The notes: a model not told the origin generated them from the letters alone. A stretch of DNA of 64,000 nucleotides from Struthidea cinerea (GCA_013397865.1 VZTI01005560.1:103898-167897), one strand, 5' to 3'; positions 24,355 to 37,003 are shown, counted from the first letter of the stretch. Numbers and translations are program-made.

Positions 24355-24425
24355 GCACCTGGTTTGGTCGGGATTGGAAGGGACCTCAAAGATCATCCTA
24401 ATTCCACCCCCCTGCCATGGGCACA
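24355..24425 (-). mobile_element. CR1 3' terminus fragment, antisense
   Basis: GGGATTGGAAGGGACCTCAA and ATTCCACCCCCCTGCCATGG, an old short terminus. Confidence 0.8.
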
Positions 24426-24867
24426 GATGATGTTGGCTCTGTGTGTGCCTTGCCCATTCCCGAAGGATTAGGATCCAGATGACAGTCTCTTGGGGCTCCA
24501 GGAGGCTCTTCTGATCTCTGCTGCTGGAAAATCCCCCCAAAGAAGCCCTGAATCCCACAAACTGCTGCAGTCTTTCGTAATAATCCTTAATTAACAGTCC
24601 TTAGTCACCAGCCATGACAAACACAGCCCTGTGTGGTCACAAATGTTTCACCTGTGCCCCCTGGGTGCCACCAGCACTCACCCACTGTCAAATTCAGGAA
24701 AAAAGCCCTCCTTTGCCTGGACCAAAATTTGCAACAGTGGGGTTATACGTTAAAAAAAGATCCTGAAATAAATCAAACCACAGGAAAAGTGTGGCTTTGG
24801 GTAAGATTTTCCGTCCAGCCGAATATTGAAGGGTTCATTTCAGGCAGATGGAGGCAACTGTGTATTT

Positions 24868-25015
24868 ATAGAAGCACAGAGTTGTTTCACTTGGAAAAGA
24901 CCTTTAGGACCATCAGGTCCAACCGCTCCCCAGCACTGCCAAGGCCACCCCTAACCCATGTCCCCAAGTGCCACATCCACACCTGTTTTAAAACCCTCCA
25001 GGGGTGGGGACTCAA
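24868..25015 (-). mobile_element. CR1 3' end, antisense
   Basis: AGAAGCACAGAGTTGTTTCA, TTGGAAAAGACCTTTAGGAC, CATGTCCCCAAGTGCCACAT and CCAGGGGTGGGGACTC. It belongs with the 41308 type. Confidence 0.87.
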
Positions 25016-25477
25016 TCGGTCTTTCTCCTTTATTTTGGGTTTAGTTTCTGCTTGGCAGGACTCTTCCTTACCGTGGTATCTTTCATTGTTCTGAAGGTAA
25101 GTCAGGGCTGGTTTTGGAATCATTTTGGCTCAAATAAACACAATTTCTATCAAGGAAGCTTTAATAGTTTTGGATGCAAAAAGAAGCCCTGCTCTGCACT
25201 ATCTTCCACTCTGATCTCATAAACTTTGATAAGTGCTGACCTCCAGCAAGAAAACTTGTCCTTTCTATTTTAAGGGGAAGCAGAGATGGGAAAGGTATAG
25301 GAAAATTAATGTGGTTTGCTCCTTTTTTTGGACACAGTGGAAAATAAGAAAGTAGCAGAATCTGGGGCAATTTGTGCCAGGAGAAACATGCCTGGAAATT
25401 CCCAACATTCAAAAGCCAGCAGGTTTAAAAATACATGAGACATTTTTTATTTAGCAGGGCCTGTTGTGATTGGACAA

Positions 25478-25735
25478 AGGGAAAGGTTTCAGACTGAAGG
25501 ATTTAGATTAGATGTGAGGAAGACATTTTTTACAATGAGGGTGATAAAACATTGGCACAGGGTACCCAGAGCAGCTGTGGCTGCCCCTGGATCCCTGGTA
25601 GTGTCCAAGGCCAGGCTGGACACTGGGGCTTGGAGCAGCCTGGGACAGTGGAAGGTGTCCCTGCCCGTGGCAGGGGTGGCACTGGATCATCTTTAAAAGG
25701 TCTCTCCTGACTCCAACTACTCCAAAATCCTACAA
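25478..25735 (+). mobile_element. CR1 3' end, sense
   Basis: GGGTACCCAGAGCAGCTGTG, GTGTCCAAGGCCAGGCTGGA and GGAAGGTGTCCCTGCCCG are clear. The 5' part and the terminal tail are diverged. Confidence 0.88.
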
Positions 25736-26639
25736 TTTTTATATCTTACTGGTTTTGAGCCACTAGGATTTGTTTGTTGGCTCTTCTTCATCCCCCAAAT
25801 AATCCCAACTCAGCTCCCACATGGAAGCAAAAGCTGTGGTCCCCCACGACAGTCCCCATGTCTTACATTCCCTTGGGTGCAAGACAAAGTCTGGATCCAA
25901 CAACCAGGAATGAGCTCAGGAAAGGTGGCAACACCAAAGCATCTGGCATCCTGCTCTGATTTTCCCCCTGGAAAACCGAAGAGACCTCCTGTAAATCCCT
26001 GTTCCTCCCGCTGACACAGCTCCCCTCCTGCCACGTCTGTCCTGCCTCATCACCTTGAATGAAAAATAACAGCAAGAGGCTCAAACCCACTTGACATGAA
26101 AATGTCAGGAACAGAAAGAAAATATCCTTCACTTCCTATGGATCTGCACATGACAGGACTCTGTCTCTGCTGGGGCTTGAGGCTTTGCTGTGGTGCAGAA
26201 GGAAAGAAAATGAGATGAAAAATATTGAACAAAATTTATTAGATTCCTCGTAGAAAAGATCCAAAGTTATTTTGCGGCTTATTTTAATTTAATATCATCT
26301 CCACAATCAATAGGAGTGAGAAAGGCAGTGTTCATTTAATCTCCTCCCCGAGGAAAACACACAGCACTGCAGCTCTGGGAAGCACTGAGTGAGCTGCTTT
26401 GAAAATCACCACACAATAACTGTGCAAAGCAAAAAGCACACGGGGCTGCACAAGTAGGTATTTTAACGCCACCTTTAATTTTATGTGCATTTTAAATGTT
26501 TCTGCATCAAAATCATCTAATAACACCCAGCCAATGACAACCCACAAGTGCTCAGGCTCTGAAGCACTTGGTTATCCTTGAAAGAGAATTTGCTTCTCCT
26601 TGGCTACAGGGCCCATGCTTCGGTCCACGGCTCAGCCTC

Positions 26640-26890
26640 CCACCCACTGGGAATTGTCACTTACAGCACTGAATTCCAGCATGTGCCATTTCACTTTTTC
26701 AAGAGTAGTTTCATTGACCGTTATCTGATCAAGGCCTTAATTGCTACAAGCGGCCGACATTAATTTGCAAGACAAAATATTCTCCTTCCTTCTTTCTCCT
26801 AACGAGTCTCAAGCAGCGCAGACTCCTGGAAGCGGCCGTGTCACAAGGATTTTTACAGGGACACGTGATAAAGTCCCTTATCTAAGGGCA
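26640..26890. other. Unique segment, possible conserved non-coding element
   Basis: Repeat-free sequence with evenly mixed composition and intact-looking short motifs (for example GATCAAGGCCTTAATTGCTA and AAGCGGCCGACATTAATTTG). It is unlike the decayed repeats around it. There is no open frame with a known domain. Its status as conserved is only an impression. Confidence 0.25.
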
Positions 26891-27093
26891 GGACAAAGCA
26901 CTATAAAACCACACTTCAGCTCCTTGAACCGCCAAGGACTCCAGCTCGACACTTGCTGCAATTGAGAGCTCATTAACCACCAACATTCCCTGGAAGGAAA
27001 AGCCAGGCAGCCACCCAAAACTGTCCCTCCTGTGGCATTCATTGCTCCAAGGTGGATAAATATGAGAGGTTATTTGGGCCCCTCCCAAAAAGA

Positions 27094-27525
27094 AGGACAC
27101 GGAGGGGCCAGAGCGTGTCCAGGGAAGGGAACGGAGCTGGGAAGGGGCTGGAGCCCCAGGAGCAGCTGAGGGAGCTGGGAAAGGGGCTCAGCCTGGAGAA
27201 AAGGAGGCTCAGGGGGGGCCTTGTGGCTCTGCACAACTCCCTGACAGGAGGGGGCAGCCGGGGGGGGTCGGGCTCTGCTCCCAGGGAACAGGGACAGGAG
27301 GAGAGGGAACGGCTTCAGGCTGGGCCAGGGGAGGCTCAGGTTGGATATTGTGAAAATTCCTTCACCTGGCACAGCTGCCCAGGGCAGAGGTGAGTGCCCC
27401 TGCCTGAAGCCACGAGGATGTGGTGCTCGGGGACAGGGGTCAGGGGTGGCTTTGGCAGTTCTGGGGGAATGGTTGGACTCGATGGCCTTGGAGGGCTTTT
27501 CCAACCTAATTCTGTGATCCTGTTT
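27094..27525 (+). mobile_element. CR1 3' end, near-complete, sense
   Basis: Runs from GGACACGGAGGGGCCAGAGC through GGAGAAAAGGAGGCTCAGGG, ACAGCTGCCCAGGGCAGAGG and GGTTGGACTCGATGGCCTTG to the terminal TTCCAACCTAATTCTGTGAT. It is one of the best reference copies for this CR1 type here. Confidence 0.93.
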
Positions 27526-29084
27526 CACCAATTCTCCCTCTAGACCCTGTTAAGCACTGTCCAGCCCTCTGTTTCTGCTGAGTGACAGCTCTGGAGCTGC
27601 AGCAGCCCCAGGAACATTTCTGCTTTACGATCACCTCCTCGGGTCAGCCAGATGGAGCCAAAGCGTTTTCCCCTGCAAAACACTTTCATGTTCTATTTTA
27701 AGCCCATCCAGCATTTCTCATTCTTTATTGCCCAGCCCTCAGAAACTCTTCAAAAATAGGATTTACAAGCACCTTCTCAGGACAAAAACGTGAGAAGCTT
27801 CATGCCTTCAGCTACACGCTGCAGTAAATCCATTCCCTTTAGACCGACTGGGAATTTATTCCTGCAGAAAATCGCATGTTGGGAAATGAATGTGCAGATT
27901 TAGTACTTGAGGAATTACCCCAGGAGTGAGAAATGAGAGAGCAGACACCACGTAGGCTCCCTGGCACAGCTCCACCGAAGCCTCCACCAGCCAGACTCGC
28001 AGCAAAGGCTCTTGAGCGTTGATTGCTGGGAGCAGTGACACCGGAAAGAATGTGCCTGGCTATGTGATGGAGAGGGGACACAGGGAAAAGAGCTGAGGAG
28101 GACATCTGGGAACTAATTCTGCATCGGAAACCAGCCTCCAGAGATGAGGAGCTCCAGCATTTCCGAAAGGACTCACAGCAGGGGTGTCATCAAAGCCCGC
28201 TCTCCCATGGCATGAGCCAATCTCATTCCAGAAGGATCTTCCCAGCCTGCTTGGCTCCTCACACAGCTGCAGAACTCCGGGCTTAGGCCACACATCTCCT
28301 CCTGCCTTCTGGGGAGCCGTCCCCAGGGAGTATCCCTTGGCACACAGGATTTAGGCAGGTGACCTCTGAGCAGCTTCTTACACAGGGCATTGCCAGACCT
28401 TCCCTGCTCAGTGGGAACTGTGTAAAACATCTCTGAGTGAACCCTGCTCTGCCAGCTCAGGGCAGGAAGGACGGGATAACCTTTCCTTTCTTCCCTCATC
28501 ACACAGATCCGTTTGTGTGATGGGCACATTTCCATGCCGACTTCTACCCAAACCTCTCCTGATGCCTCTCCTTGGACAAGCAGCCAGGGAAAGGCACCTG
28601 GATGCTGCAGGAGCCCAGGGGCTGGAGCAGGTTTCGTTTCACACTGATCATCCCACATAACCACAGCTACCCCATCACTCACTCGCCGCCTTGCCATGAA
28701 ACTACTCCAGCCCACTCATGCTAAATGGATGCAAAAATAGAGGAAAAGCTGAAAGCAAGGGTGGGACTGTTCTGAAGAGCAAGGTAATGGATGGTTGAGA
28801 ATCCAGCATTTCTGAAGGCTCTGAGGGTAATAAATACATTCGTTCCCATGAAAAAATGCCACCCCCTTATTACTGTTTCAAGCCTCATCAGCCCAAGAGT
28901 GGAGCAGTCAGATGAATGTGGATTCACCAGACACAGCAACGGCTTTAAAAAAAGATTTGCTCTCACATTTGACAGCCTCGCTCCTGGAGACCTTTTACAG
29001 TTGATTCTTTTTTCACCTGAAGGGTCCTTCCCTTTATATAAACAGCAACTACTTCCCGCTCATTACCCAGGGCCATGCAAAACC

Positions 29085-29240
29085 AACCTTCCCAGGCTGC
29101 TCCAAGCCCCATCCAGCCTGGCCTGGGACACTGCCAGGGATCCAGGGGCAGCCACAGCTGCTCTGGGCACCCTGTGCCAGGCTCTCAGCACCCTCACAGG
29201 GAACAATTCCTTCCCAATATCCCATCCACTCCAGCTCCAC
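29085..29240 (-). mobile_element. CR1 fragment, antisense
   Basis: AGGCTGCTCCAAGCCCCATC, GGATCCAGGGGCAGCCACAG, GGGCACCCTGTGCCAGGCTC and CTTCCCAATATCCCATCCA. Confidence 0.9.
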
Positions 29241-29959
29241 ACTCCCAGGATTGTGAAGACATTACACAGGGTGGGGGCAGGCTCCCCAGGAGGGGAGGCA
29301 GCTCTGGACTTGCAGAGCAGAGGATGAGGAAGAGTGCAGGTTCTCTCTGGTGAGAAGACGTCTGTACCTCCTTCTGTCTCCTTCCTCTCCCTCCCCAGGA
29401 TCACAGCTTGATCCAGGGGCTGGTAAATTCCATCTGTGTGAAAGCACACACTCCTTAAGGAATTTTCCTTATGGCTTATGCACATTTCACACGGTAAGCA
29501 CAACGCTTGGAGCCCAAGGACAGGAGCTCCACAGGCATCATGGATAACACAACCATGCTGCTGCAACCTCACGGACAAAGCCCCAAAATCCCGACAAAAC
29601 CCACAGGAATCCGGCGGGAAATATTTTCTTTTGATGACCATTTCCTTTGTATTGCACGGACTCCTAAGAAAGCACGGCCGAGAGTGCTGGGAGTGGCAGA
29701 GGTGGTGATGGAGAGAAAGCCTGCAGCGTCTGGCAGGATGGCTTGGACACGTGGCACTGCCTGTTTGTCTCCATTCCACGGGGTCACAGCGTTGACACAA
29801 TGGGGTCCTGCCTGCCTGCAGGAGCTTTTCCCAGCTGGAGGTCAAAGACAACGGGATGGATGGTGGGGCCTCCCTGCCCTGAGGAGCTGCAGAATCCTGG
29901 TGGCTTGGGAATTCGGCTGCAAAAGCAAAGCTTTTGCACAGAATTCTGAGCTCTTCCAT
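29241..29959 (-). other. Long unassigned open frame, unique part
   Basis: A single - strand frame is open for 298 codons from 29959 to 29063. Its last 50 or so codons are CR1 sequence, and the rest is unique. I recognise no domain. It is Cys/His-rich without a regular zinc-finger spacing and has no hydrophobic segment. Most likely it is a chance frame in GC-moderate intronic sequence. Confidence 0.25.
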
Positions 29960-30779
29960 GGGACTTGGTGGTTGCAGGATGCCATACGTCAGCTGGAAGC
30001 TCTTTCCTTCATCACGCCAGGAATCAGGAGAATTTATGAGCCCAAAAAGATATTAAGAAAATGACAGAAGCACTGATTTGGACTCACATTGCCCTGATTT
30101 CCTCTTGCTCAGACAAAACTTGCTTTCAGACCAGTTTCTAAGGTTCAGTACAGCTGCAAGCTGTTGGACAAAAGAGATAGTTCCCATTTCCATTCTTATT
30201 TAATTCCGCCTCAGTTCTGCTTCCCACCTACATCCAAAACAAACCTCCCAGGCCTTACTGCAGCTGTCTGGGTACGGGATGCATTTGGATGAGCAAAACT
30301 CATCCTGAAAACTAGGAGCAACTGTCCAAAAATATTAGAGAGATTGTTGATTGCTCAGTGTGCACACTATAAATAAACCAGAGTGACAGAACTTGTCAGA
30401 CTGTCAATCAGTATCACTTCTGGGCCACAGACATGTGTCATATCCTCTCCTGTGTTCAGACAAGGCTCTGTGGGAAAGAAGTTCTGGAAGAGGGTTTAAC
30501 TTGTACAATATTGATTCTCCTTGCAATGATTTACTTTGTTCTGCGTTCGAAGAATCCAAAGTAGGATATGAGCAGCCCCTGCTGATAAAATAGAAGGGTT
30601 TGTTGCTCCACAGAAAGTGGAAGCCTGAGATAAAGAAGCTCCTTTGCAGTTTTTCCTAAATGCTCAACTGGGGCTCAACCTTATCCAATCATGTTCCCCA
30701 GGGATATATTTAGCTGGAAAGATTTAAAATAAATTAAGACGGCAGAAGAGTGCTCAGCTTGAAACAGACCATGTAGTAT

Positions 30780-30918
30780 TAGAATCCCGGGATGGTTCAG
30801 GTTGGGAGGGACCTTAAAGTTCATCCAGTTCCACCCACCCCCACCAAGGGCAGGGACCCCTTCCACTATCCCAGGTTGCTCCAAGCCCTGTCCAGCCTGG
30901 CCTTGGACACTCCCAGGA
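30780..30918 (-). mobile_element. CR1 3' end, antisense
   Basis: GGATGGTTCAGGTTGGGAGG, GACCTTAAAGTTCATCCAGT and CCACTATCCCAGGTTGCTCC. Confidence 0.9.
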
Positions 30919-33239
30919 ATGCATTCTTTTGCTTTTCAATCATGAATTTGCCATTTCCTTGGATTTGTGGAGGGCGAGGAAAGCCTCACCTGGACGCTCC
31001 TGGTCTGCTCTGGCAGAGTTTTTATGGCAGCTCTAGAGGGGTGTGAAGGCCCTTTCTGGAGGAGTTGGGAACGTAAATGCAGGCAGCACTCCACGCTCTC
31101 CATGCCCTCAGGTTGTAGGTTACAGCAGGATATTTACAGTAACTGCTCGGAAAACAGCCCTTTGTGATGTCCAAAATGCACTTGTTCATCTGGCTAATTT
31201 TCTATCCATCCCTTTCAGCTCTGCTCCCAAGCCAGGAGCTAAAAAGAGCTCAAGGCCCAGTTTTTTGCTCCAGCTGTAATTCCTGCTCTGTCACAGACAG
31301 TGCTGTCTGTGCAAAACCTCTGTGCTTCCAGCTAAGGAAAGGCAACTGCTCCAGTCTGCATTCCTGATGCCTTCCTAGATCCTGGAACTGGGAATTTGTC
31401 CCTGTTTTCTATCTATCGTAATTCCCTTTTTCTGCCAAGCTGGTGTTTGCAACAACTGGTACAAAATAAATCCGGGAGTGGTTTGGGTTGGAAGAAGCGA
31501 TGGCAAAAAGCTCCTTGCTTTTAGTTTGTCTTATTCAAGATGCTTGAATTGAATTGGCCAGTGTTGGAACTGCCTAAAAAATGGTATTCCAGGTGTGCTG
31601 CCAAAGCCAAGGTGCCCAGCAGTGCCCTGAGCATGATCAACGACTAACACAACAGAAACTCCCTGGTAATTAATCAATTAATGAGTAATCAATCAATTAA
31701 TTGACTAATTAAGTCTCTCTATAGCACAAGCATTGTCCTGGCTCCCATCTCTGCCTTTTACACTCCACATTCTCCTCTGGCACTGGCAGCATCCTCCTGA
31801 CTTCAGCCTTGACTCACACCCTTAAACAACATCTCTGGGGACACCAAATTTCCTATTTCAGCTCATTTTAGTAATAAGCAACTCCAGAGCAGTCAAAACA
31901 ATGTTACAAATCAAATTACTGCCCCAAAGGGCCGGTTTGAAAGCATGAATGCCGTGATTTTCATTTGCAAAGATAAAAATTCAAAATGATAAAATATTCA
32001 GGGTTACAAGAAGAAGCCAAGCTCAGGAAGACTCAGGTTTAGGGATCACAACAGCCTGAGATACTGAAATTTTTAAATGCTCATTAACTTTCAAATGTCC
32101 ATATGGTATTTTGGACATTTTGGCCTCAGACCAGAGAAGTGAATTGCTCTCAAATCCATTGGCTATGGACAAACACAGCAGCAGATGGAGCACACGGAGA
32201 ATATTAACAAAAGCAGGTTTTGGGTGTTAAAAGGCTTAATGGGTCTCTCACATATATTTGGGCCAGGAGATCGGATTCAAATTGTGCTTGGGGGAAGCTG
32301 AGAATCCCTAATATTTGAACTGGCAAAACTCCACAGTGCTGTTTAAAAAACGGCTCTGGTGGAAACAAAATCTGATTTCACCAGCTTGGAAGTGCAAAGG
32401 TTCTGTCAGAAAGGCAGCAGGGATACAGTGATCCCACAAAGATCCCTTATCCCAAGGTTTCTGTTATTGATTTTCCAGCCAAGAGCCGGGATGAGACTCC
32501 CTGACTGTTACACCTGACCCTTGAGAATCCCACCAGCTCCTGCCCACCTCACCGAAATCCAGGGAGGAGGAACAGCACTGGAATCATGGGGCTCTGCAGA
32601 ATTTACTACTTCTGGTTCATAAACTGAATTTTTTAACTCCTAAAGAAGTGTTATAAACCACGTGCATGCCCTATAATCCCTCTCCTAAAAAAAACCCCAA
32701 ACCCAACTGATTTCTGGGAATACTTGGAGTTATGTTTTCGCACCAGCTGTTCTGGTAGAGCATCTCTTCAGAAAGCTTGGGAAGAAAAATAAATACAAAA
32801 AAACCAAATAGGAATCCCTTCCCTCCTTCCTGTAAATATTTCATTCCTTACGAAAAAGCCTGGAAGAAACTCCAAATGTAATAAACCCCCCAGCTGAGGG
32901 GTGACAGCCTGGGATGTGTTAGCAGAGTTTTTATTTGCCTGCTATAAAAAAAGGATTTCTACACTGGTCCAACTCAGCAAAGCAATTGCTTAATTAAATA
33001 AATTACATTTTATGGTGGAGGTGCATCTTCCTGGTTGCTCATGCAACTAAAAAGTGATAAATCCGTGGCAGGTCCTCTCTTGCTTATTTTTGACACAGGG
33101 AAGCAGCCAGGCTTGTTTAAAAAAAAAAACCCCAGACTTGTGTGGGGCAATTATTTCACATGGATAACTGGGAGACCCCTGTGACTCTCGGGATGGGTGG
33201 CAGATGGGAGAGCGAGGGAGGAGGATGGAGAATTTCTTC

Positions 33240-33305
33240 ATGGAAAGGATTGTCCGGGCTGCCCAAGGAAGTGGCGGAGTCCCCATCCCTGGAGGGATTT
33301 ACAAA
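33240..33305 (+). mobile_element. CR1 fragment, sense, abutting an antisense one
   Basis: GGCTGCCCAAGGAAGTGGCG and CCATCCCTGGAGGGATTTAC match the 49760-49805 segment of another sense copy. Confidence 0.7.
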
Positions 33306-33362
33306 ACCCGGTTGCTCAAAGCTCCATCCAACCTGGCACTGGAGATTTCCAGGGATGGGGTG
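33306..33362 (-). mobile_element. CR1 fragment, antisense, abutting a sense one
   Basis: CGGTTGCTCAAAGCTCCATC and CACTGGAGATTTCCAGGGAT are a diverged reverse-strand CR1 piece directly joined to the sense piece before it. Confidence 0.6.
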
Positions 33363-34097
33363 AATTAAAGGTCCTTGGGGCACTCTCTGCCCCCTCATTT
33401 TAGAAGGGCGGTGTTGGGTTGTGTTTAGGGAATGGTTGTGACTTTACATCCTCCAAGGATCTGGGGATTCTGTGCGGTGCTCCTAAGAATCCTCTCAGGA
33501 ATTCAGCCCAGGAGCCGACTTCTGGGCAGAAACGTGGGGACTTGGCAAATCCGAAATGAGTCATCGTGCTGCAGGTAGTGAGGCTGCCTTAAAAATAACA
33601 CATCCAGCGTGGCTGGGAAACAGCCAAAAGGATCAGCAGTTCCCTCCAGGAACAGCAAATTAGAGTAATGGGCTGGGAGGGAAAAGGGAGAGGAAAAAAG
33701 AGGAAAGCTCAGAAGTTAAAGGAGCAAAAGGCACGATGTCGAGCAAAATAAAATCAGAGGGTTCACATCAGCCCCCTCCTGTACTGAGGGCTGCTGGGTT
33801 GAAAAATCAGCTTAAAAAAGGGAGGATGACTAATTATGGCTTGGGACTCAGAATATCAGCAGGCTTCGGTTTGACCAGCAGAACCTGAGGGATGATTTAA
33901 GCAAAGAGTGTAGAGAAGGAGAGGGAAGAGGCAACCAGGGGAATCGCTGGGGTGGACTCAAAAATTGTTACCAAAAAATTGTTACCAACAGTATAAAACT
34001 GCCAGTAACTCATGGCATCAGATACACTTCATAAAATATCATTTGAGGCACCTGAAACTAAAAATAGCAATATATCCACACAATTATGGATTATGGA

Positions 34098-34270
34098 CAG
34101 AATCATGGAATGGTTGGTGGAAGGGGACTTTAAAGCTCTTCAGTGCCACACCCTGCCACAGCAGGGACACCTTCCACTACCCCAGGCTGCTCCAAGCCCC
34201 GTCCAGCCTGGCCTTGGACACTTCCAGGGATCCAGGGGTATCCACAGCTTCTCTGGGCAACCTGTTTTCT
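34098..34270 (-). mobile_element. CR1 3' end, antisense
   Basis: ACAGAATCATGGAATGGTTG, CAGGGACACCTTCCACTACC, CCCCGTCCAGCCTGGCCTTG and CTTCTCTGGGCAACCTG. Confidence 0.9.
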
Positions 34271-34751
34271 CTACAGAGCCAAAACTCCTGGCAGGTTTTG
34301 TCTTCTGCCTAAAAATGTTAATGGGAACAGTTGAGAAATAAAGGATCGGCCGAGGCTGTGCCTACATTTAAAAATAACTGAAATAGCTAAAATAAACCAA
34401 GTTTGTATTTACCCTGGCACAACATGACTGGCAGCACACAGTCCCTCACCAGTGCTTCCGTAGGCAGTGGTGCTGCTTTCCCTTCAGATCCCCTGAAATC
34501 CTCCTCTGCCTGGATTTGTGCCTCCCACTCCATCCCAGCACGTCGCAGACCTCCCGTCACCCACAAAGTCCTGGTCTGCTTCCAAGCAGGGCAAGCATAA
34601 ACCACATTTATTTTATTGGATAGGGTTATTTTAAAAGCTCTACGTAAAGATTGCTTTTAAATTATTCTAAAGCCTCAGCACTATAAAACGCTGAGACAAT
34701 TCTCCATCTCTCTAAGCTCTTTATGGATTCACACATCACACACATTAACTG

Positions 34752-34850
34752 GAGGAGCTGTGGCTGCCCATCCCTGGCAGTGCCCAGTGCCAGGTTGGAC
34801 AGGGCTTGGAGCAAGCTGGGATAGTGGAAGCTCTCCCTGCCTGTGATGGC
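34752..34850 (+). mobile_element. CR1 fragment, sense
   Basis: GAGCTGTGGCTGCCCATCCC, GTGCCAGGTTGGACAGGGCT and CTGGGATAGTGGAAGCTCTC. Confidence 0.85.
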
Positions 34851-35605
34851 AAAGGAGGCTCTGAGGAAGCTTTTCCATGGCCTAAAGAAATCAGCAATTT
34901 CCTGTAGGAATGTGGAGATGGAGCAGCCTTAGGAAACACTCCTCAAGATTTTGCTCCTTCTTTTAAACACAAGCAAGTGCCAGGTCCAGGTCACCTGGCA
35001 AACACCAAGGGGGATCAAACGCAGTCCTCGGTGCACGGTGACATCTCGGGTGTCCTTGCTGGCACAAAGTGACTCATTTTGGTCAAATAACCACCAGGCA
35101 GCTGGTCAGGCAGTGCTGATGTTCAATGCTAATGAACTTCTGCAGATCTCCAGGACAAAATCGATGCATTGCAATTAATTTATCCCAGTGACCGTCCTGC
35201 AGGATCTCCTCACTGCAATAAATTGAGGGAAGCCATGACTGAACATCAGCTTCATTTCCTAGGTGGAATTCTAACGTGTAGTGCTCACCCCCTGCTTCCC
35301 CAGGTCACCCACGGCTCAAATCTAAGCTGTTGTCCTTGAAAAAAATAAAATGAGATCTGAGATCCAAAATCCAGCTGAAGTCAAGCGGTGCCCCAGCGCT
35401 GCCATCAAGAACTGGGCTTTCTGCCCCAATCCTTTTCAAAAATGACAGGACCAACAGCAAAGAAATTGAGGACTATAACAGTAATTGAAAGACTCACTTT
35501 TAGCATTTAATTTCCAGCAAAACAAATTAATGAGAACTCTATTAGGAGTCTGGAATTTTCTAAATTTATGCTGGAAGCATTTCAGGAAATGTATTTTAGT
35601 TCAAA

Positions 35606-35769
35606 GCATCACAGAATCACAGATGGTTTGGGTTGGAAGGGACCTTAAAGCTCATCCAATTCCACCTCCCTGGAGTGTGCAGGGACACCTTCCACTATCC
35701 CAGGTTGCTCCAAGACCTGTCCAGCCTGGCCTTGGACACTGCCAGGGATCCAGGGGCAGCCACAGCTTG
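35606..35769 (-). mobile_element. CR1 3' end, antisense
   Basis: ATCACAGAATCACAGATGGT, GGTTGGAAGGGACCTTAAAG and GGATCCAGGGGCAGCCACAG. It stops sharply at 35769. Confidence 0.92.
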
Positions 35770-36049
35770 GAAAATGTATCTGACTTGCAAATGTCAAGGA
35801 GAAGAAATGACCTGAGGCCAGTTCGTCACTGTCACAACTCTGGTTGAGTAAGTTTTAAAAATGCATGAAGACAATCATCTCTTTTTGCAGCAGGTTTTCC
35901 TCCCTATCAAAAATAAACTAACACACAAATACCTCAGGAGTTTTAATCTAAAATAGCTTTATAAAGGGCTCTCACAGGCTGTAAGTCACAACTAAAAATG
36001 CTTTTAATGCCATAAAATAGGAAGCAAAGTTTTATAGCAGAATATTTTG

Positions 36050-36272
36050 TACAAAATTCCAGACTGGTTTGGGCTGGAAGGGACCTTAAAAAATATCTCC
36101 TTCCACCCCCCAGCCAAGGGCAGGGACACCTTCCACTGTCCCAGGTTGCTCCAGCCCTCCAACCTGGCCTTGGACACTGCCAGGGATCCAGGGGCAGCCA
36201 CAGCTGCTCTGGGCACCCTGTGCCAGGGCCTCCCCACCCTCACAGGGAAGAATTTATTCCCAATATCCAATG
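36050..36272 (-). mobile_element. CR1 3' end, antisense
   Basis: CCAGACTGGTTTGGGCTGGA, GACACCTTCCACTGTCCCAG, GGGCACCCTGTGCCAGGGCC and ATTTATTCCCAATATCC. Confidence 0.92.
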
Positions 36273-36617
36273 TAATTAAAGTCATTCCATGATCATATTC
36301 CTGCGAGTTGTAGTGCTTGGGGAAAGCACAAGAAAAAGTCCAGTGTTGAGAACTGTCACCAGGCACATGGCAAGTTGCTGGAGAAATGTATTCCAATAAA
36401 TACAGGCCTTTGGGATCCAAAACAAGGGTTTGATCACAGTGCCCTGGACTGGTCCAGGGTTATCAGCCAAGTGAAGGAAAGGAATTTCCAGGACGGGTTT
36501 ATTTAACAGCAGAAGCATTTCAGGAAGAGAATTACTGTGGGTGTGATGTCACACATTCCAGAGAACACTGAGATGTGCTCACTAAAAGGAAAGAATGGAA
36601 TGGAAGGAATAGATTAG

Positions 36618-36665
36618 AGTGGAATTGTTCAGTTGGAAGGGATCTACAACCATCAGTCCAGCTGC
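36618..36665 (-). mobile_element. Short CR1 terminus, antisense
   Basis: TTGTTCAGTTGGAAGGGATC and CATCAGTCCAGCTGC only. A small old fragment. Confidence 0.55.
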
Positions 36666-36929
36666 AAACTGGATTAAATTCAGAGGTTCAGTCACTATAA
36701 ATCGGTATCTGTAGCTTCAGTGTTTGCCCTGCAGGAACCTGAAAAACTGGAGAATAAAAGATTTTTAGGAGAGCAGCTCTGGGAAACTCCCCCCTCCTCA
36801 AAGGCGAGAGCAACAGCAGGATCCTGGGAAATGCATCCTGCACACACGGAGTCCATACCCCAGCAGCATCTATTTATGTGCTCCCTTGCCCTTTCCACAT
36901 GGACAGCTTCCACAGGGCTTCCACAGACT

Positions 36930-37003
36930 TTTCCATTCCATTCCATTCCATTCCATTCCATTCCATTCCATTCCATTCCATTCCATCCCATCCCATCCCA
37001 TTC
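36930..37003. repeat. (CATTC)n / (GGAAT)n pentanucleotide tract
   Basis: About eleven TTCCA units followed by three TCCCA variants. It gives the artefactual EWNGM and FHSIP frames on the two strands. Confidence 0.95.

Noticed and set aside
24831..24870. ATGAACCC on the - strand as a candidate FAM168A start exon
   Set aside because: It continues as MNPSIFGW, not the family's MNPVYSPVQPG, and has no suitable donor.
28173..28715. 180-codon open frame on the - strand
   Set aside because: No recognisable domain, no splice context, and overlapping alternative frames. It is best explained as chance.
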